DNA of 64,000 nucleotides from Adiantum capillus-veneris (GCA_014529385.2 CM043963.1:7501-71500); one strand, 5' to 3'; counted from the first letter of the stretch, positions 10,823 to 25,029 are shown. Notes: generated by a model not told the origin, from the letters alone. Program-made: numbers and translations.

Positions 10823-13800
10823 TCAGTCCGCAAAGGGGAGTAATCCCAAAGCTTTATGGAAAGCTTTAAACTTCTCACGAGACAATGCCTTTGTGAAAAG
10901 GTCTACAAGGCTATCCTGTGTTGGCACATAAGCCAAGTTGATCTCTCTTGCTGAGAGCCTCTCCTTGACATAGTGGTAATGCACCTCAATGTGCTTTGTG
11001 CGAGCATAAAAAAACTGGGTTCCTCGCAACTACCAATGCGCTCTGACTATCAGTGTAGATAGTGTTGGTAGTGTCCTGTCCAACACCCAAATCAGCCCCC
11101 ATAAGGCGTCTGAGCCATACACACTCAACCGTAGCTATGAAGAACCATGATATACATCAACTACCAAGCATGAAACAAAAAACACTTGTGGACACTCGCG
11201 TGTCAAAACAACCAGCCCAATCTGAGTCTGAAAAAGCATGTTAGTCTGGGGGCAATGATCTTCCCTTGGGATAAAACAAGCCAAGATGTAAAGTGCCACT
11301 AAGGTAGTGGAAAATCCTCTTGATAGCCTGCCAATGCTTAGACCCTGGGCTATGCATAAATCTGCTGACCTGTGAGACTGCAAACTGAATATCTGGCCTC
11401 ATGTTGCATAATTAAATGAGGCAACCAGCAGCAATTTGGTAAAGAATGGCATCAACAGGAATTTCAGCATAATGTAGACTCAACTTCAAACCTATTTCCA
11501 TGGGAGTGGCAATAGGTTTTCAATCCTCAAGTCCAAACTTACATAGCAATGTCTCTATGTAACTTTTCTAACATAAGGAAATACCACCATCACACTGCTT
11601 AAACTGTATACCCAAGTAATGATGCAACAGCCCCAAATCTTTCATCTTGAAAGTAGCATTCAAATCAGCCTTAAATTCAGCAATATGTCTCTCATTTGGT
11701 CTAGTGATTAGCAAATCATCAACATAAAGAACCACAATGAGAAGTACATCACCCTCACACTTTACATACAATGTGCTTTCTGTTGGACTATTACAAAAGC
11801 CTCATTTAACCAAATGAGTGTCAGCTTTCTCATACCAAGCACGAAGAGATTTCTTCAACCCATACAAAGTCTTCTTACATTTGCACACTTTGTCCTCTTG
11901 TCCTTTTATGACAAAACCGCGAGGCTACGTTACATAAACCTCCTCAAATATATCACCATTCAAGAAAGCAGTAACAATGTCTGATTGATATACATCGCAA
12001 CCAAAATGAGCTGCCAATGCACATAGAAAGTGCACAATAGTCATACGACAAGTGGGAGCAAAAGTCTCTTCATAATCTATGTTTTTTTTTTGTGCATAAC
12101 CCTTTGCAACAAGTCTAGCCTTATGGTGATCGATTTCACCATCCGGCTTGCGTTTCAACTTGTAAACCCACTTCGTAACAATGGCCTTTTGGCCAGGAGG
12201 CAAATCAAATAAATTCCATGTGTCATTTTCTATAAGTGCATCATACTTTGATTGCATGGAAGCCATCCAATTTTTGGAATTCTGTGCTTCATCAAAAGAC
12301 AGAGGCTCCTCAACATCATGTAAGCTAGACACAACCAAAGCATAATAATCTGATGCATAAGATGCATGGAAAGATCCTGAACCAGTATGACTAGACAAAG
12401 GTGCATCGAATTTACTATCACGCAAACTGTGCACTAGCCATTTTGGCATACCTCTAGCCTGCTCATTTTCAACCCTTTCCTCATCAAGTACATCATGTAC
12501 ATCTGCATTAGTAATAGGTTGATCTGTAACATTTTCAAAAACCCCCATAGGCTGTACATTTGCCTCATTGGAAATTACATTCGTATTTCCACCACTGAAA
12601 AGAGGCAACAAAGTGTCATAAATGTCGTGTGAGCTTGAATTACTGTCTCTAGTACAATAGCAAGGGCTGAACAGAATCTTCCACAAACACAACATCCCGT
12701 GAAACTAGAATATGCTTTGTTTGCGGATGATATAACCTGTAACCTTTTCTTTCAGCACTATAACCAACAAAAATACATTTGACAGCCTTATCATCCAATT
12801 TTTTGCGCTGTGTTTGTGGCACCAAAGCATATGCCAAATAGCCAAAAACATGCATGTGCTCAATAAGACTTTCTATCATGCCATGCTTCATATGGAGTAA
12901 TAGACTACAAAGCTTTTGTAGGACACCTGTTAAGTACATAAGTGGCACACATGATGGACTCAAGCCAAAAAGAATGCGGCAAAGCTTGACTTTTGACCAT
13001 ACATCGTGCCATTTCTGTCAGTGACCTGTTTTTCCTCTCAGCAACACCATTTTGCTGAGGTGTATATGCACTATACATTGGTGTTTTATCCCACGACTAG
13101 CCAGAAATGCATTAAATTCATGAGACATATACTCCCCCCCTCGATCAGAACGGAGGGTGCCCATAGTACATTTTGAGACATTTTCAGCCATAGCCAGAAA
13201 TTGTTTGAAGCACATAAAAACTTCGGACTTCGCTTTAAGCAGAAATATCCATGCATGCCTGGAGTAATCATCAATGAAAGTTACGAAGTAAAGGTAGTTG
13301 CCCAAGGACGGAGTTTGCATGGGCCCACAAACATCACTGTGCACAAGCTGCAACCTGCATGTGGCCCGAACTGAACCATCCTTTGGAAACTTAGAACGCT
13401 GCATCTTACCCAAAATATAGCCTTCACAAACATGTTTGACAGGGGCTTCAAGAGGCGACAAAGAAGCAACCATATCAGATTTTTGCAAACATAGCAAACT
13501 AGCAAAATTGAAATGACCAAAACGTGCATGCCAAAGTTTTGCATCTAAAATAGCCCTTGAATCTGCAACACCATTTGCAAAATTTTGTCCACACTTGTCA
13601 TACAAAGTGAGCTTATACATTCCATGGCACAAAAGGCCAGATGCAACAATTTCATCACACCAAAATTGAGATCATGAACTGTACATCTGTCATCCACATA
13701 TTTGACTACAAGTCCAAGTCTAGCAAGTGCGGATACAGACAAGAGATTCTTTTTTATCTCAGGTACATAAAGTGCACCAACAAGTGTGAAGGAACTGCCA

Positions 13801-14836
13801 TTAGCAGCAGTAAGCACAATCTTTCCAACTCCCTGAACTGGATAAGAGGCATTGTTGGCACAAGTGACAGAATTCCCATGAGGGATAGACTCGAGAGAGG
13901 TAATGTGCTTTGTAGAACCACTGTCGAAATACCACACATGTGAATCTGCAGCAAATGACAAGCATGCATCATGGACAGTAGGATTGTAAGTGCACTCTAC
14001 GCTAAAAGCCCATTCTACATCGACATCAGCATCACAATCTCCTTTCACAGAAGACTCAACAATGACTGCATTTGTAGTAGAACCAGCATTTGCAGTGGAA
14101 CCACCCTCTTTCTTCTTAGCCTCTTTGGCCTCCAACTTAGGACACTGCTTGATCAAGTGATCATTTGCTTTACAATAATGCCAACGCATCTTCTTTTTGC
14201 CCTTATCATCAGAATTGCCAGACGAAGTGCTGCCGGTAGAAGCATTAGGAACATAAGTTTTGCCACTCGCAGCAGAACCATAAGAAGTGGTTGCTTTGCG
14301 GTTACCTCCCTTTCTTTGAGAATCAATAAAAGCCTATTCAACTACACGCTGTCTAGTCCTCTTTTTCTTGGAAAGTGACTCTTGCAATAGCAATGTGCAT
14401 AATGCATCAAACTTGACAACTTTTGGATTGTCTTGGGTCATAAGTCTCCAAGTACTAGCAAAAGTCTGGTAAGAATCTGGTAAGGCATCAAGAACGGTCT
14501 GCAAAAGGGAACTATCTGAAATGAGTTCACCTGCATAAATAAGTTGCTCATTGATATCCTTGACACTAGCAAGGAAAGTGTCCATATCATCTTCCTCGTG
14601 CATAATCTTCGACTCCAGCTCTTTAGTAACAAAGCAATTTTAGCCTCATTGCGGCTTGCATAAAGACCAACCAAAATATCCCAAGCCAGTTTTGGAGATT
14701 TTGTTGAATGGATGTGAGGAACAATGGTGCGCTTCACAGACAACGCAATCAATGCATGAGCATGCGCATCATTTACATCCCAACGAGCTTGTTCTACCAT
14801 AGGCAAAACAACTCTAATAGCAGCAATCCTTGCAAA
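10823..14836 (-). pseudogene. Copia C1 gag-pol, decayed
   Basis: From the right, gag (14836-14334) contains RTIVPHIHSTKSPKLAWDIL. The zinc knuckle near 14185 reads MRWHYCKANDHLIKQC, in which the first Cys is Trp, so it is broken. The protease near 13925 has WYFDSGSTKHIT. Integrase has its HHCC region (WHARFGHFN) and DDE landmarks HSDVCGP and SDRGGEYMS (13600-13110). RT at 12400-11650 contains the IDYEETFAPTCRM region and the catalytic VVLYVDDLLIT. An RNase H piece ends near 10823. Many frameshifts and stops separate these. It is collinear with copia C2, which allows each break to be placed. Confidence 0.85.
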
Positions 14837-16067
14837 AGTATCACCTAAATTGAATTGAAAACCTTAAACTTTACAATCCCTAGTTATGCACATAGATGGG
14901 ATGTAAAATAGATTTTTCATTAAGATAGAGTTTTTTGGTTGAGCTAGTACAATGATACATCATGGGAATGAGATGCCCTTACAACTAAAAAACTCCTCTT
15001 CTCCAAATGATACAACTGTGCTAATTAGATAAAACGAATATAAAAATCCATGTGTAGAGAAATAGGGTAGCTTTGTATGACCCATAGGTACACTTCATTG
15101 TAGCGTGAAATCAACCTCCATCCTTCTTTTGGTTGTTGGTCCCAATGAATTGTTTGGTTTTTTCCATTGCAAATTGTCCAATCTTATTAAGTTAATAGGA
15201 GACATATTACCGCATCCATTTTGCCTTGATGTGACATAATGATGTCTATAGAAGAATTTCTTCCATGAGACAAGCTCTAAAGGTAACACTTTGCAATAAC
15301 ATCTTTCCAAGGTCCACATGTATAGCTTAAAAGTTTCCTTTAAAAGATTCCACCAGCTCCTACTCAACAAAGTTAGATGGAAAAATAAAGAGGCCCTCCT
15401 ACACCCCAGTCCCTTCCTAATGACTCACAATGACGTGGATGCTAATATGAGATGCAAAGCAAAATGGGTATGGATCTATTTCTGACCTACCATCCATAGT
15501 TCACACGTGCATAACATAACCTGATGCCTAAATTAAAATAATGATATACACTTTCAAATCAAGGTCGTATCTAATGAAAGGTAGAATGCAAGGGTTTACT
15601 GATGCATTTATTTCACAAGTCTATGAGGATCCAAAACTCCATGAATGACACGTTGGAATTGCAATTTTATGCTCACAACAACATGGATGGTTTGTCTTGC
15701 AAGTGGAATGGCACGCTCATACAAAAATTTGTGATTCATGCAACCAACTTAATTATGCTAGAAATTAAGCACTCAAACCACATGGACCTTTAGCATTCAC
15801 ACAACACTTGATCTTGACATTTAAAACAAGCAACACACTCACATGAAAGCCCTACTTTGTGGGAGCACCAAAAAATGAGGTGATCTAGGACAAGCATTAA
15901 GAGAAGTGGCCTCTAGACACCTCTCAAGGCTCTCATGTTGCTCATAGGGTTTGAGGGTGTAACATAAAAACAACACACATACCCCAAACACAACAACACA
16001 CCCAAATACTACACACAAAATCTGAAAAATACAGAGGCACCACCTAGTTTTTTTGTATCACAAACTA

Positions 16068-16070
<3 letters not shown>
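14837..16070. other. No recognisable gene
   Basis: AT-rich sequence with short unrelated open frames only. A small minus-strand frame at 15370-15095 has no features I recognise. From about 15850 the CA-rich, low-G plus strand resembles the interior of an LTR read backwards. Confidence 0.5.

Positions 16071-16158
<88 letters not shown>
16071..16158. repeat. (GA)n microsatellite
   Basis: About 44 uninterrupted GA units. It lies in the same kind of context (CT side towards a minus-strand TATA box) as the GA tract in the gypsy LTR, but I could not establish homology. Confidence 0.95.
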
Positions 16159-16159
<1 letters not shown>

Positions 16160-16799
16160 ACATTTCTTAGCCAACCCCCTGAATACCTTCAAGCATGCAT
16201 ACTCAAGCTTCAAAAAACTGATAAGTGATATGAACATCTCAACTAAAACAAAACCACAACACACATAGGTTAAACAAAATTGGCACTACAACGGCTAGAA
16301 TTTCAAGTTCCCTTTGTCATCAACACAAAAGACACACTCAAATCTAGCCACCCCATGCCTTTTGTTAGGGCTAAGGGAATCCTCTCCACCTTGAAACCCT
16401 CTTACAATGACTTACTCGAGGCTAGGGTTACACACAAAAAACATCACCAACACAACCAACAAACACTGGACACTTGGAAAAAACTTACAACCAAACAACC
16501 AACAAACATAGGACACTTGAAAAAAAACTTACGATTGTGTAGATTCCATGATGTTTAGCAAACACGAGATGAAAGAACACCATCAAGACACGGAACCCAA
16601 AACCACCTCTTCTGTGATGAGACCATCAACGTGAGCATAAAATTCTAGAAGCAACCTCCAATTCCTCTCCTCTCTTCTCTTTGGCATACACTATGCAAAG
16701 CCCTTTGCATTCGTGGACGTGGCAAGCATTAGGCAAAGTGTATGGCTATTTGCACTCACAAGCTAGCATCACACAATGCAAGGCTTCTTGCATAAAGCC

Positions 16800-16905
16800 T
16801 CTCACACACTTTCTCTCACACTCTCCTTCTCTACACTTCTCACTTCTTCTTCTCATGTATATTACAAAGAAGGCCCTCCCTTTATAGGATTTCGGAGGGA
16901 TCAAA
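16800..16905 (-). promoter_or_regulatory. Promoter-like segment, probably of an old minus-strand LTR
   Basis: On the minus strand, CCTATAAAGGGAGGGCC (about 16895-16879) is a good plant TATA context, followed by a purine-rich AGAAGAAGAAG leader-like stretch. No convincing LTR ends were found, so the parent element is unidentified. Confidence 0.4.
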
Positions 16906-18600
16906 ATTTTCATGATCACTTTTAATTACACATAGAAAAGCTTATTTTAGGAGTAATTTAATGTAGGTGAGGAGATAGGTGATAGGCCTAGATTTTAGGT
17001 TAGTAGGTTAGAACTCTAGTTAGTATTTTTTTACATAAAAGAAATGAAAATTTACAATTGTAGGGTGTGTAAAATGAGAAATTAGCAAGAAATTGGATAG
17101 AATTACACTCTCTCTTTTCCGTCTCAATGTTGAGGAAATTAAGAATGACCGTCATAATCTTTTACATCCAGTGCTTGGAATCCAATTGAATTTGTTGATC
17201 TCCTGCTAATTGCATCCTTTTGTCCGCTTTGTCATATGTGGAATAAATTAGCAGATTTTGGAGCATTGGAGATGTGTGCATGAGAAGGAGAAAAGGTAAC
17301 TAATGGTAGAGAGTTTCAAAATAAGAAAATATATAAAATTGCAATCATGGATAATTCTAATGATCTTCTTCATGCTTGATTGGCCCCATGCTACTAATGG
17401 TGGTATGTGTAATGAGAGTGTGTAAGGATAAAATACAAATGTGTAAAAAAAGAATGGAATGTTTGGAAGTTTATAAATTCATTTGGCTAGAGAGGCCCGA
17501 ATAAGCCCCCGAGGTCATGGCCATTGGTCCTTGGGTTTTTTTTAATGTGTAAGAGGTGCGAGAGAGAAAACAATGACTAAAAAATGAGGAGAGAGAGTGA
17601 AGTGTTTTGTGGAAAAGTGTAGAAGCTAGGGTTCTGTGGAAAAATATACAAGTTGCACACATGTCACCAAGCTCTTGAAAGATCTTACATGTCCAATTTT
17701 TTATCTGTAGCATTTTCCACATGTCCACCATGTGCATAAAACCTATAGCACCAAAAATATATCCTTTTGTACAAGCTTGTAGGTCTTTGAAATGCATAAC
17801 TCCTCAATTGTGGAGCCAATCACCTCATATCCTTTGCATTTAAATCTCCTTACTTCCCTAGAAAGATACATGTCCTCTTGAAAAAATTCATCCCAAAGCT
17901 ATTTTCTCATGTGGAGATATTACCAACCTTATTTATTACTTTATGGATATATATATATAAGGAGTAGCATAGAAATCTATATGGATAATATTAAAATAAA
18001 AAGATATAGGTGAAGCTATTTTTATTTATTTATTTAAATACCCTCAACTATAATATACATATGCAAACTCACACTTATTAATAATGTACACCTAAAGTTC
18101 ATATAAAGAAAAGGGTGGGGTTCCCATGAGAAAGGTTAATGACGGATATTTATCCCACCATTTTACCTATGTAGAGATAGCTCATTAGAATTATGTACAT
18201 ATACACATATTTGGTTTATTCTCGCTATATTTGGAATTTTTTTCTCTTTCTTTCTAATGATAGCTGGACCAAAAAACAACTATCAGTGGATACAACTCGA
18301 GCTATGTATAGCGTGCAAGTGATAGGTTCACATATATACAAGTGTTTCGGATAGGTGGAATTGTCCATAGAGCTACTCATGTGGGAGTGAGCTCGGTTGC
18401 CATGCTTATCGTACACGTATACCATGTATGGGTTCTGTGATTGAGATAGATTGTTCTTGGATAGGTTTATGCGCTTTTAATTACAACCCAAAGGTTTTGT
18501 CTTACATTTCCCCATCCTGGTTGGAGAGTGTTTAGTCACTTTTGACTTGGTGTATGATGTTTCTGGATAAGAGATTGAGTCTCTATTTTTGTGCATTTCT
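16906..18600. other. No recognisable gene
   Basis: AT-rich, with short open frames only and nothing matching a family I know. TATATATATA occurs near 17948. Confidence 0.5.
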
Positions 18601-20808
18601 AGAACGACTTCATTGATGCATTTTATGCATCTTTTGTGTTGCTAATTGTTTATGGTTGAGATTATTTGAGTTTTTACTCAGGTTTTAGGGAAAACTCTGT
18701 CGGATTTTTTTTCAAATTCTCGCCATGTTTTACTCTTTGATGGTTTAATGGTTGAGTTTGACTGTCACTTTAATAGGTTTTTTTTAGCTTGGAAACATCT
18801 CTATGTTCTTGTACCCCCTCTCGTAGGAGTGAGAGTTGCATATGCTTATGTGGCTATAGATTGCAGACAATCACAACTTTTTGCATATCTTTGCAGGCAG
18901 TTTTCTTGTGGGATGTGTTTTGAGCGTGTTTGCTCACTAATTGTGTATATGGTTATGCGGGTGAAAGCGTGGTTTGGTGTTACAAAAAAAGGACCTATTT
19001 TACTTCTACCAATGAAAAAGTGGGGAATGGTAAAATTTTTGTAGTTTAGGTCAGAACTTTTCGGACCTTGTGTTTTTAGATTCTTCTTTTGAGGATCTAT
19101 CCACCACTGATATATAGTATGATAGGTTATTTTTCAAGTGACATGTAGAAATTGTAACTCAAAGATTTTTCAAGGGTTCTGTCAATGACAATCCTTTTTG
19201 TACCACCAAAGCATGCTGTTAGCCATGCACTTTACGCTTGATTGAGTTATTTGTCTCATATTGTATACTTAAAGATAGCAGATTCTTGACCCGTTTTGTG
19301 CATATGCAAGCATTGATTTCGATGTGTTGATGATGGTTTTCATGATTGTGTAGTGGTCAAGTGATCTCCCACTTTGTTGTGAGTTTGGCATTGTCTATGG
19401 TTGAGATTTTGCTTGAGGTTTTTGCTTAGTTTATAGGGGAGACTCTACCAGTTTTCTCCCAAGATTTCTTGCCATAGTTTCTTGGCATCCATATAACATA
19501 CGCGTGTGACACTTGAGAGTCGATAGTGACGACTCGTGAGAGTGGCGAGCTCATAGTTTTTGATACTTGCATTGTTGGCATTGTGGTCACACATGGTACA
19601 TTAGGTGCCACTATTTTAGACGTATACGGTAACAATAGAGATCTATGCATGATGCAAATATAATTTTGACACATGCTAGAGTGATGGATTCATACATCAC
19701 GATGATATCACGTTTTTCTTTAGCATTGTCTTTGAGAGGTGAAACTTCTCCACGTTGGTTGCTAGATGAGAATGGGTTTAGCATATTCTCCAGGAGGATC
19801 TTTGGTTGTTTGTACTTGGCTGATGGTTTGGCATTTGACATTGTAGGTGTAGAAGTTGTTTGCTTGTCATTGCCTAGTGGTGCTTTATATATGGTACGAC
19901 ATGTATGCTATGTTCCTCAACTAAGATAGAGCTTGATCTCAGTGAGACACTAAGAAGATTTTGAGTGTCAGACACTACTTAGAGATCAGTCTTTCTAAAT
20001 GCATTGTGGATCATTAGTGATTTCTAGGGGAGCATGTAGTTGCTTGGTATATCCTATGTATGTATCTGAGATACAAGACAACATGGTCTTGGTTGTGTTA
20101 CTGGCATGCATTGAGAAAGAGATGAGACGTGTCTCCTTCATGGCATGGTGATCTTGAGTATGCTTAGGAGATGGAGCATTTAGTTATGAAGGACATGCAA
20201 TTAGACTCTATATAGAGACAAAGTTAGAGCAACAATGCTCTAGTGAGACACAACAGATGTTGTCAGAGTCTATGCAAGCACAAGTAGAGTGGATCTAGAC
20301 ACATGCAAAGATGATGGACATGGATTTCTTTGATATGCTCATGCTAGAGGCTAATGAGTTGATGCCAGGACACATGATTCTGCCTATGAGTGCAAGGAAC
20401 ATAGCCATCCTAGTGTTGATGGTGACACATCCATGCATAATGAGTAGTCATGATGATGTATTGCATGAAGATAGCATAGCGGAGGCTAGTACAGCTAGGT
20501 TTGCACAGATTTTGTGAGCATTTGGGCATCTCATGTTTGACTTTTTAATGTCAAGGCCCGACCTAATAGCTAGAGTGGGAGCATTTGCAGCAAGGATTGT
20601 TAATCATATGGTGACTGACACTAGCATGACACTTCATGGAACTTTGCAGACCATGCAGAGTTGTCTTTGAAATTTGCATGCATGCTTTAATGTGGATACC
20701 CACACTCTGCCAATACAGATGCATGTAGATCAACTAAGCGAGCCAGTGGGTATAGGTTGAGAGAGTCTCTTACCTGTTTTCTTGTACATACTAATAGTTT
20801 AGCTAGCT

Positions 20809-20809
<1 letters not shown>

Positions 20810-20845
<36 letters not shown>
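20810..20845. repeat. Poly-G tract, 36 bases
   Basis: An uninterrupted run of G. Runs of 27 and 30 G also occur at 25631-25657 and 58260-58289. Such lengths are also typical sites of assembly or base-calling error. Confidence 0.85.
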
Positions 20846-20847
<2 letters not shown>

Positions 20848-21131
20848 TCACTATGTATAAATTGTGTATGCCATGTGCGTTCAAGCACTATTTTTAAAAC
20901 TCCTTATCTGTGAATTTTTGACAAATAAACTACACCCTTTTTCTATTCAATCTGTAATTGTTTTTTGGATTTCATTTTAGGATACCCTTCTATATGTGAA
21001 AATGTGAGAAAAAATGATAATAAATAATCCCTTCTACTGCACTCACATGATAATCACATAATTACCAAGTGAACCCCCTAAGTTAGCTAGTAGGATCCAC
21101 TTATTGACACATTCGCCTTTAAGTGGGATAT

Positions 21132-21401
21132 TGTTGGGGTAAAGGAGTTGTACCTTTGCTCGGGGTCGAGCGTTTGATGTCTAGCCACCCCTTGTGTGTA
21201 TATACACTAGACTTGTTCTTTATATACACAAAGAATAAGGAGTTCCTCACCACTTCTTAGAGGCTTTTTTCTCCACCCACACCGTGTGTCTTGTACTCTT
21301 CTCCTCTCTCACAGTCTGCATGCACCGTGCATCACTGCTACACCTAGCGCTCTCACATTTTGTTGGTCACTACTAGCTAGTTAGAGACTTAATTTTCAAC
21401 A
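21132..21401 (+). repeat. Copia-type 3' LTR with polypurine tract
   Basis: TGTTGGGGTAAAGG to AATTTTCAACA, 270 bp, preceded by AAGTGGGATAT. TATA-like TTTATATACAC occurs near 21221. The remnant upstream agrees in orientation. Confidence 0.65.
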
Positions 21402-22014
21402 TCATGACTTCTAGTAGCCCTCAAAAAAGTCATCTCAGGTATGGTAGCATTACTGCTCTTTCAAATCTAGCCCTTGATAGTGCTTTCACGACTAGGCTAT
21501 CATCAATAGCCCTAGTGTGTTTTTACCATCTTAACTAGGACTCATGCCCATTTTTCCACTAGTTGCACTTTCAAAAGACTACCTATCTCTTGCCATTCTT
21601 ATTTCTACTAAGCATCACAAGCTTGGAGAGCCACTAGTAGAGCTAGTACACATACCTATTTTTTGTAGACTTGTGACCAATGCATAGGTAGGATGAAATG
21701 CATTGCAACATCTCTATCATGAGCATTTTGATTAGCTTGGCACCTTCTCGGAGATAATTTTGGCTATCTATATACATGAAACTTGTGAGGCAAGTAGCTC
21801 TTGGTTACACACCCATTTTTGGCACGGATTTCATATTCACGTATTCACGGGTTTTTTGTGATCTCATTCAAAATTAACAAAATTCTCAATTAACAACTCT
21901 TTACATTCACAAAAAATGACAATCGGACCTAAAGGGAATGTGGGAGGCCGATTGGATTCGCCCACTAGCACAAAGGCTTAGCCCATCAAAATATTTTCTT
22001 AGCTCGGCGTGCCC

Positions 22015-22035
22015 TCTAGGTACTATAAAAGGGGG
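22015..22035 (+). promoter_or_regulatory. TATA-box promoter of an unidentified LTR fragment
   Basis: GGTACTATAAAAGGGGGCCC followed by a CT-rich leader and CTTGAGAACTTCCAAGG is typical of plant LTR promoters. No LTR ends or coding partner could be tied to it. Confidence 0.4.
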
Positions 22036-22979
22036 CCCCTTTCTCCTCACAATTCCCAATCTTTCTAGCCTTGAGAACTTCCAAGGTATCCTAAGCTCTG
22101 CCAAGCTTTCCCAAGCCCTCACATTCTTTGGTGTGATTAATTTGGTATAAGTTTTTTTTCCCTATATGCTGGTCAAATCTGTGTAGTAGACCATTTCAAG
22201 CATGTGATATCAAGAACAAATTGAGTGGCCAAAAATTGTTGGATACCTACTACAACTTGTTAATATAACGAGTACTATTAAACAACATTAGTGGATGGTT
22301 GTTTTACTAGGCTGTTATTTTACATACCTCTTCTTTCTATAGTAAGGATATGTCATGTCAATGAAAATGTTTCATTATTTCTACCTAGATGTGGTTTATG
22401 ATCCCACTCTATCGTGGTCCAAATGGTTTAGCATGGCTACATAGTAATTGTTGTGAGAAGTGTTTAGTTATTTTTGGAGAATATTTACACACCTATATAC
22501 TCATCATTTATGTTTATCACCATAAGAATTGGTAAGTACAAACCATTACCACCATGGACATGCAGGTTTGGATAAGTTTTGCTAAATGCATGCAAACCAG
22601 ATGTTATGGGCCCTAGTATTTAGCAACAACATATGGGTGAAAGCATGTTAACCTGTCGCGCTTTTTGTGCTAGTTAGTAGTTTCAAGTTAGCACATCTTC
22701 GAAACGTTGGGCGTCCGGTAAATTTTTTACAAATAAGATCAAAATTTGTCGGAGGTTGTACATTTGGATTTCTTGTTTCAAGTGCTTTCTATTGATATGT
22801 CATATGTCATAGATCTTGGAGTGTAACTCAAGTTATTGTACTAGTTAGCATATGTCAAAATTGTGCTAGTTAGCATTGTCCGGGACATGAAAAAGCATGA
22901 CAGGTTAACATGATTTCACCCATATCTATAGCAACATGCATATTCTTAAATTTGATTTCTTATGAAGTTTTTTAATCAT

Positions 22980-23800
22980 AACAAGTGCAGTATATCTATG
23001 GAGTCATTATAGGTCTACCAATCATTGTACGAGATCATGACCCGGTATTTGATTGTAGATAGGTTAACTAAAGTTGAGAGTTAGCCACATTGTTTGTTGA
23101 CAATTCGTATAGGTTGTACATGTTGTCTGGAAATACTATGAATGATCATGCTCCTAAGTTTAAGAGTCACTGTAGGAGGGCTATGCTTAAACGATGGGAG
23201 CACAACTCAATATCATTTATATGGATCATTCTAAGATAGATGGCCACATTGAACGTGTTAATCGATCACTAGATGATATGCTAAGAGCATACATTAGAAA
23301 AAAGCAATCTGATTGGGAATGTTATCTCCTTATTTTGGAGTTTACTTATTTTTTTATAGAACATATTATGATGAGTTTTACTCCGTTCATTGCGTATGTA
23401 TAGTTTTCATCCTACATCACTAGTTGTAATGGGGTTGGCTATTGAGAAAATTCAGCAAGCCAAGGACTTTATCGTGGACAACTATGAAGAGGTATTCTTA
23501 TGTGCTCTAAACCTTAAGAAAGTTTGAGAACTGGTAATTCATGTAGCTACCTCTTCGGTTTTTTGTGAGCCATTTCCAATACTCAAGTGACTTACAGACA
23601 CTTTTGTATTCATCCGGTCATATGGAAATGCCATCAATCAAGATTTTTTTGTTGATTTCATTGAGCATCCACTCAATCGCACGACCCCAAGACTATCATG
23701 GTATAGCTCAAGTGCAAAAACATTAGTGTTCTTATAGAGAGATCTTCTTCAAAAAAACTCAAGGAAGAAAACGCTTCTCCAAGGGGGAGTAATGTACGAC
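22980..23800 (+). pseudogene. Ty3/gypsy integrase remnant and 3' end
   Basis: The frame at 23194-23403 contains IDGHIERVNRSLDDMLRAYI followed by KQSDWECYLLILEFTY, a standard chromovirus-type integrase segment carrying the catalytic Glu context (TDGQTERVNR in active copies). Upstream, broken frames include DRLTKV-like and WSHYRSTNHCTR-like pieces. The 3' end at 23765-23790 shows CTTCTCCAAGGGGGAGTAA, a polypurine tract, directly before an LTR-like TGTACGACTAG. A TATA (GGGCTATATAGAGAG) follows at about 23857. Stops and frameshifts throughout. Confidence 0.75.
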
Positions 23801-24166
23801 TAGTGGGGCATGGCCCTAGGGTAGACATACAATTTAGGGTCTCTTGGCCAAGGGCTATATAGAGAGAGGTTGGGAAAATAAGAGTATTTTTTAGCTACAG
23901 TTGGCCTTCCATCAAGTTCTTCAGCCTTCTTTTTGATGATGGCCTTCACCGATTGAGTTCTTAATGTTCCTTCTTTTGCCCATAACAAGGATCACTGATA
24001 GGCTCTGTGTCAAAAATGATAATTCTCTTGATGAAGATGGTGATGCAAACCACAAATAGGTAGGTGTGTGGGGATGTGTAAGAGCTTGGGAAGGTGCAGA
24101 TGAAGGTGATGTAGCAACAATTGGAGAAGTCAAAAATGAAGCAAGAGGAGTCGTTGCAAGTGAAGG

Positions 24167-24620
24167 CTAGATGCATGCCAGAGGTGAAGAAATAAGTGCA
24201 AGGTCATTCACTTTCCTCATAGTAATCCTAATTTGACCCATGAATGCTCCACTCTTTGCACTCCTGAAAGTTACGCCCACTAATATTGACATGTGATCCA
24301 TGCATTGGTGTGTCCTTCTAATGATTATTGGTGGGATAGTAAAAAAGGTTTGGTATTTAATGCACAACGAGTGACCGTCATATAGTTTAGATGCCTTCTA
24401 ACTTTGTCCTAACCAAGCTATTTTCAGATTAGGTTTCTTTGGGCCTAACTTTGACTGATATAATAAGACCAAGTTCCCTTTCTTGAACTCCTTGATCTTC
24501 AATTTACTGTCATGCCAATATTTTATTCTATGTTAGATCATTTCCTATTCTAGCGTTGCCCTCTATCTGATCTCATTTAGCTTTAGTAGCTCATCTAATT
24601 GGCTCTTTATTAGTGTTTAT
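24167..24620 (-). pseudogene. Ty3/gypsy integrase C-terminal remnant
   Basis: The minus strand reads, with breaks, a piece ending DSKLKIKEFKKGNLVLLYQS and then KPNLKIAWLGQ. This is the integrase C-terminal segment (hydrophobic-GDLVLL-K...W.GP) of gypsy elements. It is in the opposite orientation to the neighbouring gypsy fragments, so it is a separate insertion. 42 bp of it (24462-24503) recur exactly at 28061-28102. Confidence 0.7.
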
Positions 24621-25029
24621 TTGACCGACGTAACTGATGGGTGACCTCCTAGTTGACTACACCGTGTCCAAGCCTTGAGTTTTGATGTAATTTATCCTTT
24701 CTTTTAGAATCTTTGTAATTATGTAATTTTGATCTAAAAGTTGTACACTTTGAGCTGCAATATATTATCATGAGCCCAAATCCATGTGAGCTAATCATTG
24801 GCCATTTTGAAAAGCTCTAGGTATAAAGCTGAACAGTCTTAGTTTGAACATGTCGCTGTAACTTATCTTTTGGGTGTTGAAGAGCTATGTGTGCATACAT
24901 TCAAGCAACTATGTTGAACCTCCAACCCAACTGCATGAACCTAAGCGTATGCTTGACTATCATGATCTATGTACACATCATCATATGCATGGACAAGCAT
25001 TAGTCAAGGGGAAAGACGGACCTAAAGAA

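Larger units (their letters stand above)
10521..14836 (-). mobile_element. Ty1/copia element C1, truncated at its 5' side
   Basis: The element-downstream (3') LTR is at 10521-10746, followed leftwards-to-rightwards by RNase H, RT, integrase, protease and gag, all on the minus strand and collinear with complete copia C2. Homology stops inside gag at about 14836, so the gag start, leader and 5' LTR are lost. It was inserted into the protease region of gypsy A. Confidence 0.9.
18600..21401 (+). mobile_element. Very old copia-type remnant
   Basis: Two diagnostic pieces support it. At 19780-19960 a broken frame reads LADGLAFDIVGVEVVCLSLP then HVCYVPQLR followed by SLISV, the distal half of a copia protease. 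At 21121-21401 there is a polypurine-type AAGTGGGATAT directly followed by an LTR-like TGTTGGGG ... TTTTCAACA. A repeat pair of diverged roughly 90-bp blocks (GGGAAAACTCTGTCGG at 18688; GGGGAGACTCTACCAG at 19436) lies upstream. RT and integrase are unrecognisable. Treat as a fossil. Confidence 0.55.
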